From: RBG-16-49-21 sp040768125
GTDB lineage: Bacteria; Spirochaetota; UBA4802; UBA5550
NCBI GenBank assembly: GCA_040768125.1
Contig: JAXGNG010000001.1
Coordinates: 1,178,001 to 1,242,000, forward strand
Direction: 5' to 3'
Length of the DNA: 64,000 nucleotides
Numbering within the stretch: position 1 is the stretch's first letter; each line of letters starts with the position of its first letter. Of this stretch, positions 44,991-53,260 are shown in pieces. The notes below the pieces were generated by a model. It worked only from the letters and a program-made list of their open reading frames with translations. It ran no database searches and was not told the origin of the DNA. Position numbers and translations under genes: made by a program.

Positions 44991-46478
44991 ATGGACGGTT
45001 TTTCCGCAGAAGACCTTTTCACCAGGGAAACGGGCTGGGCCTACAACGATTTTATCATACTGCCCGGTTTCATCGATTTCACGCCCGAAGAGGTGGTGCT
45101 CGAGTCCCGCCTCACGAGGAACATCGTCCTCAAGGTTCCCCTCGTTTCAAGCCCCATGGACACCGTGACGGAATCCAGGATGGCGATCGGCCTGGCGCTC
45201 CTGGGCGGCATGGGAATAATCCATTACAACAACAGCATCGAGGCCCAGGCGGAAGAGGTAAGGAAGGTCAAGCGCTTCGAAAACGGCTTCATCATGGACC
45301 CCATTGTTCTCTCCCCGCACCATGCGATTTCCGATATCGACTCGATCAAGGAGAGGTATGGTTTTTCGGGTATCCCCGTCACCGAGGACGGGAGCCTCAA
45401 TTCACTCCTCCTGGGGATCGTTACGAACAGGGACATCGACTTCGAGACCGACAGGAGCCGAAAGCTTTCGGAGGTGATGACGACGGACCTGGTCACCGCG
45501 AAGAAGGGCATATCCCTCGCGGAGGCGAACATCATACTGAAGAATTCCAAGAAGGGGAAGCTTCCCATCGTCGACGGGCGCGGGCGACTCGTTGCCCTCA
45601 TGTCCAGGAAGGACCTGTTGAAGAACAGGGAGTATCCCTTATCGACGAAGGATTCCCAGAAGCAGTTGATGGTAGGGGCGGCGCTCTCGACGCGCGATGA
45701 ATCGAGGGAGCGCCTGGCGGCCCTTGCCGAGGCGGGAGTTGACGCCGTCGTGGTGGACGCGGCCCAGGGATGCTCAACCTTCGAGATCGACATGATACGC
45801 CATATCAAGAAGAACTACCCGGACATCGAGGTGATCGGGGGCAACGTGGTAACGGAGGAACAGTGCGCCATGCTGATCAAGGCGGGGGCCGATGGGATAC
45901 GGACCGGCATGGGTCCCGGTTCGATCTGCACCACCCAGATGACCATGGCCGTGGGGCGCGCTCAGGCCACGGCGGTCTACCGGACGGCGCGGCACGCGGG
46001 GAAGCACGGCGTGCCGGTTATCGCCGACGGCGGCATCTCGACGATCGGCCATATCGCCAAGGCCCTTGCCCTGGGGGCCTCCGCGGTGATGATGGGCTCA
46101 ATGTTCGCCGGGACCAACGAGGCGCCGGGAGAATATTTTTACGAGAACGGTGTTCGCCTGAAGAAATACCGGGGCATGGCCTCCCAGGAGGCCCTCGAGG
46201 CAGGCGGGGGGAAGCGCTATTTCGCCGACGACACCAGGATCAAGGTGGTCCAGGGAGTGTCGGGATCGGTCCTCGACAAGGGCTCCCTCTTCGAGTTCGT
46301 TCCCTACCTTATACAGGGGCTCAAGCACTCATTCCAGGACATGGGAACCAGGGACGTGTCCACTTTGCAATCGCGTCTCTACGGAGGTGAACTCCGGTTC
46401 GAGCTGAGATCGGCGTCGGCCCAGCTCGAGGGGGGCGTCCATGACATCTATTCGTACAAGGAACCGAAATACATCTAG
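44991..46478 (+). CDS. guaB: IMP dehydrogenase
   Basis: 495 residues. It converts IMP to XMP in GMP synthesis. TIM barrel with the catalytic loop GPGSICTT (Cys near residue 311) and the VIADGGIS phosphate site. The inserted CBS pair is at about 95-210 (GIPVTEDGSLNSLLLGIVTN; GKLPIVDGRGRLVALMSRKD). AAGGAGAG precedes the ATG. A TTGACA (44806-44811) with an AT-rich -10 region suggests a promoter 150-180 nt upstream; no riboswitch was recognised in the leader. It leads an operon with nitroreductase, Mut7-C and tadA. Confidence 0.96.
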   Translation: MDGFSAEDLFTRETGWAYNDFIILPGFIDFTPEEVVLESRLTRNIVLKVPLVSSPMDTVTESRMAIGLALLGGMGIIHYNNSIEAQAEEVRKVKRFENGFIMDPIVLSPHHAISDIDSIKERYGFSGIPVTEDGSLNSLLLGIVTNRDIDFETDRSRKLSEVMTTDLVTAKKGISLAEANIILKNSKKGKLPIVDGRGRLVALMSRKDLLKNREYPLSTKDSQKQLMVGAALSTRDESRERLAALAEAGVDAVVVDAAQGCSTFEIDMIRHIKKNYPDIEVIGGNVVTEEQCAMLIKAGADGIRTGMGPGSICTTQMTMAVGRAQATAVYRTARHAGKHGVPVIADGGISTIGHIAKALALGASAVMMGSMFAGTNEAPGEYFYENGVRLKKYRGMASQEALEAGGGKRYFADDTRIKVVQGVSGSVLDKGSLFEFVPYLIQGLKHSFQDMGTRDVSTLQSRLYGGELRFELRSASAQLEGGVHDIYSYKEPKYI

Positions 46479-46496
46479 CCGAGCGGGGGGCCGGTC

Positions 46497-47072
46497 ATGA
46501 ACTTCAGGGAGACGGTCAGAAGGAACCGGAGCTACCGGCGTTTTTACCAGGACCATGAAATCGGCTACCAGACCCTCCGGGACCTGGTGGACCTCGCCCG
46601 CCTGGCCCCCTCGGCGGCGAATCGCCAGCCCCTGCGCTACATTATCTCGAGGTACAAGGAAAAAAACGCCCTCATATTCAATTACCTCTCCTGGGCCGCC
46701 TACCTGGCGGACTGGAAGGGACCCGGCGAGGGGGAGCGTCCCTCGGCCTACATCATCGTGCTGGGGGACATGACCGTCAGCAAGAAGGTCGAGTGGGACC
46801 ATGGGATCGCGGCGCAGACCATCCTCCTGGGAGCGGCATCCATGGGGCTGGGGGGCTGCATGCTCGCCTCGATCGATCGCGAGGGACTCCGCATCGCCCT
46901 CAACATCCCCGTCATCTACGAGATACTCCTGGTGCTGGCCCTCGGAAAGCCGAAGGAGACCGTGGAGATCGACCCCGTGGGGCCCGACGGGGACATCCGC
47001 TACTGGCGCGATGACGAAGGGGTCCACCATGTCCCGAAGCGGGACCTTGACGACCTGATACTCGACCTCTGA
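46497..47072 (+). CDS. Nitroreductase-family FMN oxidoreductase
   Basis: 191 residues. FMN-binding RRNRSYRRFYQDHEI and the conserved APSAANRQPLRY (Arg/Ser contacts), then GAASMGLGGCMLASIDR near the second phosphate site. No ferredoxin extension, unlike the protein at 36962. Usual activity: NAD(P)H-dependent reduction of nitro compounds, quinones or enones; specificity unknown. It starts 18 nt after guaB and ends 8 nt before the Mut7-C gene. Confidence 0.88.
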   Translation: MNFRETVRRNRSYRRFYQDHEIGYQTLRDLVDLARLAPSAANRQPLRYIISRYKEKNALIFNYLSWAAYLADWKGPGEGERPSAYIIVLGDMTVSKKVEWDHGIAAQTILLGAASMGLGGCMLASIDREGLRIALNIPVIYEILLVLALGKPKETVEIDPVGPDGDIRYWRDDEGVHHVPKRDLDDLILDL

Positions 47073-47080
47073 GGCCCGGG

Positions 47081-47881
47081 GTGCCCGCCGCAGTGGATCG
47101 CGTCGTTGTCAGGTTCTACGAAGAGTTGAACGATTTTCTTCCCCGGGACAGAAGAAAGCGGGACCTGGAGATAGCGTCAAGGGGACGGCGGTCGGTCAAG
47201 GACCTGATCGAGTCCCTCGGGGTTCCCCACGTGGAGGTGGACCTGATACTGGTCAACGGCGAGTCAGTGGGGTTCGACCGGATCGTCGCCGACGGTGACC
47301 GGATAAGCGTCTACCCGGTCTTCGAGCGTCTCGACATCGCTTCGGTAACGCGCCTCCGCCCCGCGCCCCTCCGCACGCCCCGCTTCGTCCTGGATGTTCA
47401 CCTCAGGAAGCTCGCGAGGCGCCTGCGGCTCCTGGGATTCGACGTGGATTACCTCCCGGACCGCGACGACGCGGAACTCGCCGCCGTTGCCGAGGCGGAG
47501 GACAGGATACTCCTCTCGCGTGACCGGCGGCTCATGATGCGGAAGAACGTGCCGCGGGGACTCTGGGTCCGCGCCACGGATCCGGCACTCCAGGTGGAGG
47601 AGGTCCTGGACCGCCTTGACCTCCGCGCGCTGTGCCGCCCCTTCACGCGGTGCATCGCGTGCAACGGGATCATCGAGGCCGTCGATGCCGGGGAACCGGA
47701 TGTCCTTTCGAAGGTCCCCCCGGGGGTCCTCGCGTGGTGCCGTGAGTTCCACCGCTGCCGCCTCTGCGGCAGGATATACTGGAAGGGAAGCCACTACGAG
47801 AAACTGACGCGGAAGCTTGAAAGAATCGGACGTGGCGGCGAACAGTGGCGGCGCACGCCCCGGGATGGCGAGGTGACATGA
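47081..47881 (+). CDS. Mut7-C RNase domain protein with ubiquitin-like N-terminus
   Basis: 266 residues from GTG 47081. Residues about 5-85 match the Mut7-C ubiquitin-like (beta-grasp) domain (VRFYEELNDFLPRDRRKRDL ... VNGESVGFDRIVADGDRISV). Residues about 100-245 are Mut7-C, a PIN-like RNase fold (FVLDVHLRKLARRLRLLGFD, YLPDRDDAELA, LLSRDRRLM), with a zinc ribbon CIACNG ... CRLCGRIY. Bacterial members are predicted RNases of unknown target. Its 4-nt overlap with tadA points to a link with tRNA metabolism. Confidence 0.85.
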   Translation: MPAAVDRVVVRFYEELNDFLPRDRRKRDLEIASRGRRSVKDLIESLGVPHVEVDLILVNGESVGFDRIVADGDRISVYPVFERLDIASVTRLRPAPLRTPRFVLDVHLRKLARRLRLLGFDVDYLPDRDDAELAAVAEAEDRILLSRDRRLMMRKNVPRGLWVRATDPALQVEEVLDRLDLRALCRPFTRCIACNGIIEAVDAGEPDVLSKVPPGVLAWCREFHRCRLCGRIYWKGSHYEKLTRKLERIGRGGEQWRRTPRDGEVT

Positions 47882-48330
47882 ATGATATCGATTTCATGCG
47901 CGCGGCCCTGGAGGAGGCCCGGGCCGCCGGGGAGCGGGGGGAGGTCCCCGTGGGGGCCGTGGTCGCCATGGAGGGACGGATACTCGCCTCGGCGGGGAAC
48001 GAGAACCGCGCCCGGGGGAACCCCTCGCGGCACGCCGAGATGATCGCCATCGAGAGGGCCTGCGCGGCCCTGGGCAACGAACGCCTCACGGGGTGCGACC
48101 TCTACGCCACCAAGGAGCCCTGCGCCATGTGCGCGGGGGCCATCGTCCACGCGCGGATACGAAGGCTCGTCATAGGCGCCCGGGACCGGCGCTACGGCGC
48201 CTGCGGCACGGTGCTCCATGTATGCGGGAACCCCGCGCTGAACCATGTTCCGGGGATCGAGTTCGGCCTCCTGGGCGAGGAGGCGGCGGACCTGCTCCTT
48301 GCGTTCTTCAGGGCGAAGCGGGAGGCATGA
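47878..48330 (+). CDS. tadA: tRNA-specific adenosine deaminase
   Basis: 150 residues. It deaminates A34 to inosine in tRNA-Arg(ACG). Zinc deaminase motifs: HAEMIAIERA (His and catalytic Glu) and PCAMCAGAIVHAR (two Cys ligands). N-terminal FMRAALEEARAAGERGEVPVG is family-typical. The ATG overlaps the Mut7-C stop (ATGA). A hairpin at 48351-48374 follows. Confidence 0.95.
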   Translation: MNDIDFMRAALEEARAAGERGEVPVGAVVAMEGRILASAGNENRARGNPSRHAEMIAIERACAALGNERLTGCDLYATKEPCAMCAGAIVHARIRRLVIGARDRRYGACGTVLHVCGNPALNHVPGIEFGLLGEEAADLLLAFFRAKREA

Positions 48331-48350
48331 TTGGTCCGCCTAAAAGGAAA

Positions 48351-48374
48351 GGGGATGCCGTGACCGGCATCCCC
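48351..48374 (-). terminator. Hairpin terminator between tadA and the 48436 gene
   Basis: Perfect 10-bp arms GGGGATGCCG and CGGCATCCCC with a TGAC loop. Read on the minus strand it is followed by CTTTCCTTTTAGG, so it best serves the minus-strand membrane gene; on the plus strand it may also stop the tadA transcript. Confidence 0.6.
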
Positions 48375-48435
48375 TGACCATTCGCGCCGTGATGCGCCGG
48401 GGCCGGTAGATCGGGCCCGCGCGCCGACGTGACCG

Positions 48436-49074
48436 CTACCGCGAGAGTTCCCCGTAGATGTACGAAAAGGCCGCCATCTGGATGCTGATGAACGCGGCGT
48501 AGCCCGCGATGTAAAGGAGGGCCATGATAAGGGCCACGATCTTGCCGAGGATGGCCGCCTGGGCGCCCACCTTGGCAAAGATGAATCCCAGGACCCCGAA
48601 CACGATGCCCAGGGCAACCATTCCGATTATCCCGATGACCAGGAGCGCGCCGAAGATTATCCATTTCTTGCCGTACGTTGCCGTGTTGCTCTTGTGGATC
48701 GCCTCGAGGGGGTTCATTTCCCTGTCAACCACGAAGAGGGGGGCCAGGCACCACGCGATGGCGATGACGTAGCCGGGTATGATAAAAAAGAGGAAGCCGG
48801 CGCCGATGCCCATGAACATCAGGCCGAAGACGATGAAAAACTCGCCCATCCGCTTCCGGTACGCGGGATTGAATATTTCGGTCATGGAAATGGTCTCGCC
48901 GCGGGACATCTTGGCGACAACGCCGGCGAGCATGCCGATGCTCGTTCCCACGTTGAGATAGGGAATCCAGATGGTGAGGATCCAGAGGATGGTGTTCACG
49001 AGGACAGGAACGATGTTCTTGATGCCCCGCTGAAAACCGTTGGTTATGATCGCTTGTACGGTTAAGCCTTCCAT
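48436..49074 (-). CDS. Multi-pass membrane protein, unknown function
   Basis: 212 residues from ATG 49074 (AAGGAGA upstream; the longer frame to 49122 has none). Five to six hydrophobic segments (IVPVLVNTILWILTIWIPYL, EFFIVFGLMFMGIGAGFLFF, YVIAIAWCLAPLFVV, WIIFGALLVIGIIGMVALGI, ALIMALLYIAGYAAFISIQM). The NPLEAIHKSNTATYG loop resembles DUF975/YciC-like proteins. No transport motif. Confidence 0.7.
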   Translation of the reverse strand: MEGLTVQAIITNGFQRGIKNIVPVLVNTILWILTIWIPYLNVGTSIGMLAGVVAKMSRGETISMTEIFNPAYRKRMGEFFIVFGLMFMGIGAGFLFFIIPGYVIAIAWCLAPLFVVDREMNPLEAIHKSNTATYGKKWIIFGALLVIGIIGMVALGIVFGVLGFIFAKVGAQAAILGKIVALIMALLYIAGYAAFISIQMAAFSYIYGELSR

Positions 49075-49338
49075 AATGGTCTCCTTGTGTGTAGATATGG
49101 ATGCGCATTGACCCATGGTCACGCATCAAACCATAGTGCATCGCGATCAATATTTCCATCCTTTTTTTGGTTTTCCTGAAAAAGGTGACCGTGGACCGGG
49201 GGGAAGCGGGGAGCTTTCCCATAGTAAAAACTATTGACATTTTGCCCGGGGAATACTAGCAAGAAAGCGATGGCGGCTTTTCCCGCGCCACCGGGGCGGG
49301 GAATACGCTGTCCATACCAACAATTCCGGAGGAACCAG

Positions 49339-49755
49339 ATGGCTGATACACAGCGTCCCCCCCTTCTCACTCTCCTCGCCGTTCTCGCCCTGGTCGTGGG
49401 GGTTTTCGCATTCATCCGGGGAGGGCTCCTGATCTTCGGCGGAGTTACCCAGGTGGTGGCGGGAGTCGGCGGCATCTTTGAGATCATCTTCGGGATCCTG
49501 AGCCTGGCCGTTTCGGTCCTGGCGTTCCTGTGCGGACTCGGGGTCCTTCGTGAAAAGGCGGGGGGCGTGAGGATGATGAAGCTCTATGCCCTTGCCCTGG
49601 GCGGTTATAACCTTCTCTGGGTGGTCTACTCCCTTGTCTCGGGGGGGCGCGTGAGCTGGTACAGCGCGGTCTCCGAGATACTCATCGCCGTCTTCACCTT
49701 CTGGATCCTCATGACGGGAGAGGACCTGGCGTCGTACTCCGACTCCCTCGGGTAG
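49339..49755 (+). CDS. Small membrane protein (138 aa)
   Basis: ATG 49339 is chosen for CCGGAGGAACC directly upstream. Four hydrophobic segments (LLTLLAVLALVVGVFAFI, IFEIIFGILSLAVSVLAFLC, YALALGGYNLLWVVYSL, EILIAVFTFWILM), with an acidic C-terminus. No known family assigned. It is followed 18 nt later by another small membrane protein and then the Lgt-like gene, all apparently one transcript. A TTGACA at 49234 lacks a good -10. Confidence 0.7.
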   Translation: MADTQRPPLLTLLAVLALVVGVFAFIRGGLLIFGGVTQVVAGVGGIFEIIFGILSLAVSVLAFLCGLGVLREKAGGVRMMKLYALALGGYNLLWVVYSLVSGGRVSWYSAVSEILIAVFTFWILMTGEDLASYSDSLG

Positions 49756-49773
49756 CGGCCGGCGGGGTCTGTC

Positions 49774-50124
49774 ATGGGTATCGCGTCCCTCGTCCTCGGG
49801 ATCTTTTCAATTCTTTTCGCCTTCACGGGCCCGGCCGGTTTCATCGGTATCATCCTGGGCGTCGTAGGCATCGTCCTGGCGGTCCTGGCGAGAAAGAATA
49901 ACCCCGCCGACAGTGTCGCCACGGGGGGTCTCATCACCTCGATCGTCGGCTGCGCCCTCGCCCTTCTTTTCTACATGGCCTGCCTCGCCTGCGTCGCCGG
50001 AAGCAAAAAGGTCATGGACGAGGCGTCGAAGGACCCCGCCGTGGGAAAATCGATAGATGATTTTACCCGCGCCCTGAAGCGGATGGAGGAGGAGGCGAAC
50101 AGGAGGGCGGAGAAGGGGAACTGA
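49774..50124 (+). CDS. DUF4190-like small membrane protein
   Basis: 116 residues. Two hydrophobic hairpins (IASLVLGIFSILFAF ... FIGIILGVVGIVLAVLARKN and GGLITSIVGCALALLFYMAC), then a charged soluble tail with a helix (DDFTRALKRMEEEANRRAEK). This layout matches DUF4190-type proteins of unknown role. It is between a membrane protein and the Lgt-like gene, 13 nt from the latter. Confidence 0.65.
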   Translation: MGIASLVLGIFSILFAFTGPAGFIGIILGVVGIVLAVLARKNNPADSVATGGLITSIVGCALALLFYMACLACVAGSKKVMDEASKDPAVGKSIDDFTRALKRMEEEANRRAEKGN

Positions 50125-50137
50125 AGGGCCCGGCGAC

Positions 50138-50953
50138 ATGCATCCGTTACTGTGCCGATTCGAATGGCTGGGGAAGGACGTCGTCATCGGCAGCTACGGC
50201 CTCCTGATGATAATCGCCCTCGGCGTGTCGGCCGCGGCCGCGTTCTCCATCGCCTCCCGCCGGGGGTACCGCCCGGCGTACTTTCTCAACCACGCCGCCC
50301 TCGTCGGGGCCGCCGCGATCGGAGGGGCCCTGGCGACCGGGTATCTTCTATTTTACCCTCTCCGTTCCGGTGAGGCCTTCGCCCCCCATCCCGTCGCCCT
50401 GGTGAGCTGGGGCGGAATCATCGGCGGCCTTGGCGCCATGGCCTTCATGTCCCTGCGCTGGAAAGAGGACTTCCTCGTCCTTGGCGACATCTTTGCCCCG
50501 GCGTCGCTCCTCGTCTTCGGAACGGGACGGATCGGCTGTTTCCTCGCAGGGTGCTGCTACGGCGTGGAAACCTCATGCGCCCTGGGCGTTGATTTTTCCG
50601 GCACCGGTTCGCCCGCCTCTCTCTTGCCTCAGCCGCTGTTGCCGGTACAGCTCATCAGTGCCGCGTTTCTCATCACGGCGGGAATCATCATTTCCATTTG
50701 GTCCGCGAGGTCGGGCCGGCGCGGAATCGCTTTCGGCGCCGCCGTCATCCTGCATTCCCTTTTCCGCTACGCCATCGAGTTCTGGCGCGCCGATCCGCGG
50801 ATCTTTTTCCTGGGCCTTTCCGACGGCCAGTGGTTCTTCGCTTCCTACTTCCTTTTTGGGTTGGGTCTGATGCTGTACGCCTCGAGAAGGGGAGGAACTT
50901 CCCGGGGAAATGAGAAGGGAGAACCACGGATGAACACGGATGAACACGGATGA
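50138..50953 (+). CDS. Lgt-like prolipoprotein diacylglyceryl transferase family protein
   Basis: 271 residues with about seven membrane helices. The Lgt signature appears as GRIGCFLAGCCYG (usually GRxGNFxNxE), and the late FRYAIEFWRADPR matches the conserved Arg/Glu patch. However, the essential His of the HGG motif is replaced (VSWGGIIGG). Thus it is either a divergent Lgt or a paralogue with another acceptor. The last 11 residues (GEPRMNTDEHG) come from a repeated intergenic element, so the true C-terminus was probably shorter. Confidence 0.75.
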   Translation: MHPLLCRFEWLGKDVVIGSYGLLMIIALGVSAAAAFSIASRRGYRPAYFLNHAALVGAAAIGGALATGYLLFYPLRSGEAFAPHPVALVSWGGIIGGLGAMAFMSLRWKEDFLVLGDIFAPASLLVFGTGRIGCFLAGCCYGVETSCALGVDFSGTGSPASLLPQPLLPVQLISAAFLITAGIIISIWSARSGRRGIAFGAAVILHSLFRYAIEFWRADPRIFFLGLSDGQWFFASYFLFGLGLMLYASRRGGTSRGNEKGEPRMNTDEHG

Positions 50954-50954
50954 A
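50924..50954 (+). repeat. Short CACGGATGAACA tandem repeat
   Basis: Three copies of the 12-bp unit, the hallmark of a repeat I recall in intergenic regions of many unrelated bacteria. It overlaps the Lgt-like C-terminus. A short region without a gene follows (50954-51105). Confidence 0.6.
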
Positions 50955-51061
50955 AAAGAAAAGACCGTTGGGCTTGCGTGTGGCTCCTTGCTGGACGTGG
51001 CATTCATGCGCTTTCATGGCTCCATCCGAAAGCCGGCGGCATCCAGTACCGTGGAAAAGAA

Positions 51062-51090
51062 TTGACAACGTCGATCCTCGCGTGTATAAT
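51062..51090 (+). promoter_or_regulatory. Perfect consensus sigma70 promoter
   Basis: TTGACA (51062-51067), exactly 17-nt spacer, TATAAT (51085-51090). The predicted start near 51097 lies about 9 nt before ATG 51106, with no Shine-Dalgarno site in between. Confidence 0.8.
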
Positions 51091-51105
51091 GCGACATAAT
51101 ACGTT

Positions 51106-52089
51106 ATGAATGCTATTCTTATCGCCACTCCACACCCCGCCTGCCGTGACGCCATTTCACGCGCCGGCTACGGGGTCCGCGATCTTGGCCTTCCCTTCGG
51201 CGACGGGAGCCTCCGGGAGATCGAGGGGGCGTCCTTCGGGATTTCGTTCATCGACGCGGTTCCCGACCTCTCGGAAAGGGCGGGGGAATGCTACCGGGCC
51301 CTCGCCGCGAAAGGGCCGGTGCTCTGCCGGGTGAGGGAGATGAAGCCGGAGGTGAAGCGCTTTCTCCTCGCCTGCGGCATCTGCGACGTGGTGCAGGACG
51401 TCAATCCGGAGGGGATCGCGGCCCTCCTCGATCTGGTCAGGGAGACGGGGACCGGTGATGCGGGGACCTTCGTGGTCATGGACTCTGACCGCGCCGTTCG
51501 CTCCGTCGTAGGCAGGATCGTCGAACGCTTTGACTACCGGGCGTCCTTCGTCGACTCGGCGGACACGCTCGTGGAAAATGCGCTTCGACCCGGCGCGCGG
51601 TTTATCCTGGTCAATCTCGGGTCGCGTGACCTCGACCTGCGCGGGCTGGTGCGCCGCTTTCATGACAGCACGGCACTCCGGAAAGTCCCGGTGCTGGCCT
51701 ACAAGGACATGGAAGACGGATTGTTCGTCCACGAACTCGTGGGCGGGCTGAACCGGCTCACGAAATACATCCTTGGCCTCGATGAACTCTACAGCCTCCT
51801 GGTGGAGCTTCTTTTCCGCAAGGAGCTGATCCCCCTCGTGTCATACCTGGGCAGGCTCGTTGACATGGATGAGAATCTCGGCTATGATGAGGGGAACCTG
51901 AGCCAGGTCTTCTTCCTCTGCGAAAAAAAACTTTTCGAACAGGCGGGCTTCGTCAGGGACGACAGGCTGACGGGATTGTCGAAGGGGGCGGAGGGTATTT
52001 CGAAGGCCCTCAGGAGGGTGGAGAGCCTGAAGTGGCTCAGGATCGAGATGGACCGCAGGGACATCAATACTGTGGAAAGGGGGGGATGA
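51106..52089 (+). CDS. Double pseudo-receiver protein, unknown function
   Basis: 327 residues. Residues about 1-105 and 115-220 each have the alternating strand-helix pattern of response-regulator receivers. In the second, the acidic pair is seen (VVMDSDRAV) and the switch Lys (VPVLAYKD), but the phosphoacceptor position is Asn (FILVNLGSRD). A helical C-terminal region follows (LGYDEGNLSQVFFLCEKKLF). It could be a phosphorylation-independent signalling scaffold. It is expressed from a consensus promoter with almost no leader. Its 3' end overlaps the convergent cytochrome gene by 26 nt. Confidence 0.65.
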   Translation: MNAILIATPHPACRDAISRAGYGVRDLGLPFGDGSLREIEGASFGISFIDAVPDLSERAGECYRALAAKGPVLCRVREMKPEVKRFLLACGICDVVQDVNPEGIAALLDLVRETGTGDAGTFVVMDSDRAVRSVVGRIVERFDYRASFVDSADTLVENALRPGARFILVNLGSRDLDLRGLVRRFHDSTALRKVPVLAYKDMEDGLFVHELVGGLNRLTKYILGLDELYSLLVELLFRKELIPLVSYLGRLVDMDENLGYDEGNLSQVFFLCEKKLFEQAGFVRDDRLTGLSKGAEGISKALRRVESLKWLRIEMDRRDINTVERGG

Positions 52090-52699
52090 GCCGGTGTTCA
52101 AGGTTCAGCTCTCCCTTTCTCATCTCGGCGATGGTCTGAAGCGATATTGACTGCCGGTAGATTTCGTCCGGTTCAGAGGGGAAGCATGGTCTCCTGCTGT
52201 TGTGGCATCGGAGGCAGAGTTTCTCCCGCTTCTTGATGCTGCTGATGCCGAGGACGGGGTACATGCCGTTCTTCAGTGCGGTTTCGTAGCCCCCTCTCCG
52301 GTTTACCGTGTCGACGTGGTTCGCGTATTCATGGTAGGCTTCGCCCGGTCCGTGGCACGCCTCGCACCCCACGCCCTCATCGATCGTTTTCGGTTCAGCG
52401 CCGCCACCCGTGGTATGACAGGCGAGGCAACGGCGGTCTCCTTCCGGCTTTTCGATTCCATGGGCGCGCGCTATCGCGCGCGCCGCGTCGGTCCCGAGGA
52501 TCAGCACCGCCTTCGCGTGGGGAGACCGCAGCCACTGGTCGTGCTGGTTGCCGATTGATTCCGCGGCGTGGCACGTGGCGCAGACGGCGTTCCCCACGTA
52601 TCCGTGGCGCCGGTTCTCCGGAAGGAGAAACGTGGCCGTGGCGAAGACAATCGCCGCCGAGGCGGGAATGGTCACGATGAGATGCCGCGGGATCTTCAT
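52064..52699 (-). CDS. Tetrahaem c-type cytochrome
   Basis: 211 residues from ATG 52699, where KIPRHLIVTIPASAAIVFAT forms an N-terminal signal anchor. Four CxxCH haem motifs: CATCH, CLACH, CEACH and CLRCH, with extra His available as axial ligands (HDQW, HGPGEAYHEYANH). The arrangement resembles cytochrome c554/NrfB-like multihaem carriers. It is predicted periplasmic electron transfer. Partner reductase not in the window. Confidence 0.85.
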   Translation of the reverse strand: MKIPRHLIVTIPASAAIVFATATFLLPENRRHGYVGNAVCATCHAAESIGNQHDQWLRSPHAKAVLILGTDAARAIARAHGIEKPEGDRRCLACHTTGGGAEPKTIDEGVGCEACHGPGEAYHEYANHVDTVNRRGGYETALKNGMYPVLGISSIKKREKLCLRCHNSRRPCFPSEPDEIYRQSISLQTIAEMRKGELNLEHRLIPPFPQY

Positions 52700-52868
52700 T
52701 GCGTTTTGCGAGGCTGCTTTCGCGTTCTCTGGTCCATGTGCCTGCGTCGTAAGCCTCGCGGACGGTATGATCCCACGGTCCGGGGTCTCCGTCAAGCAGT
52801 ATTATCACCGTGGGGCGTTTCAGGATCTGGATTCAGGGTGTGGCGGGATGCTCTTCCCGGAAATTGTA

Positions 52869-52897
52869 TTGACAAGGCGGAGCATTTCCGTGATAGT
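52869..52897 (+). promoter_or_regulatory. Promoter of the MshEN-like gene
   Basis: TTGACA (52869-52874), 17-nt spacer, GATAGT (52892-52897). The predicted start is about 35 nt before ATG 52940. Confidence 0.55.
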
Positions 52898-52939
52898 CAT
52901 ACGGCGGAGGGGCCTGTGATTTCAAAGGAGCATGGTAAA

Positions 52940-53203
52940 ATGGCGCGGCGCGTGGGTGAATTCCTCGTCGAAAAGGGCATAATATCCCTTCCCCAGCTTG
53001 ACGAGGCCCTCGATCTCCAGAAGGACAACCGGGATCGGCTCATCGGGGAAATCCTCGTCACCATGGGGGCCCTCTCGAAAGAGGACCTTGTCATGGCCCT
53101 CGAGATGTATCTCATGGAAACGGACGTTCTTCCCACCCATGTCGATGAGTGGCTCGATCAGGAGGAGATCGACATGATCATCGATAAAATGAAAGAGCCC
53201 TGA
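52940..53203 (+). CDS. Stand-alone MshEN-like (GspE N-terminal) domain protein
   Basis: 87 residues from ATG 52940 (AAAGGAG 9 nt upstream). The repeat pattern VGEFLVEKGIISLPQLDEAL ... IGEILVTMGALSKEDLVMAL is the GspE/MshEN fold, which in type II secretion and type IV pilus ATPases docks partners and can bind c-di-GMP. No ATPase follows. A free adaptor for pilus or signalling machinery is possible. Confidence 0.75.
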   Translation: MARRVGEFLVEKGIISLPQLDEALDLQKDNRDRLIGEILVTMGALSKEDLVMALEMYLMETDVLPTHVDEWLDQEEIDMIIDKMKEP

Positions 53204-53260
53204 CCCCCGGACGGAATAAAGTGATTGACAAAAGGGCGGTGCTGTTTCAGAAATGCCCCC

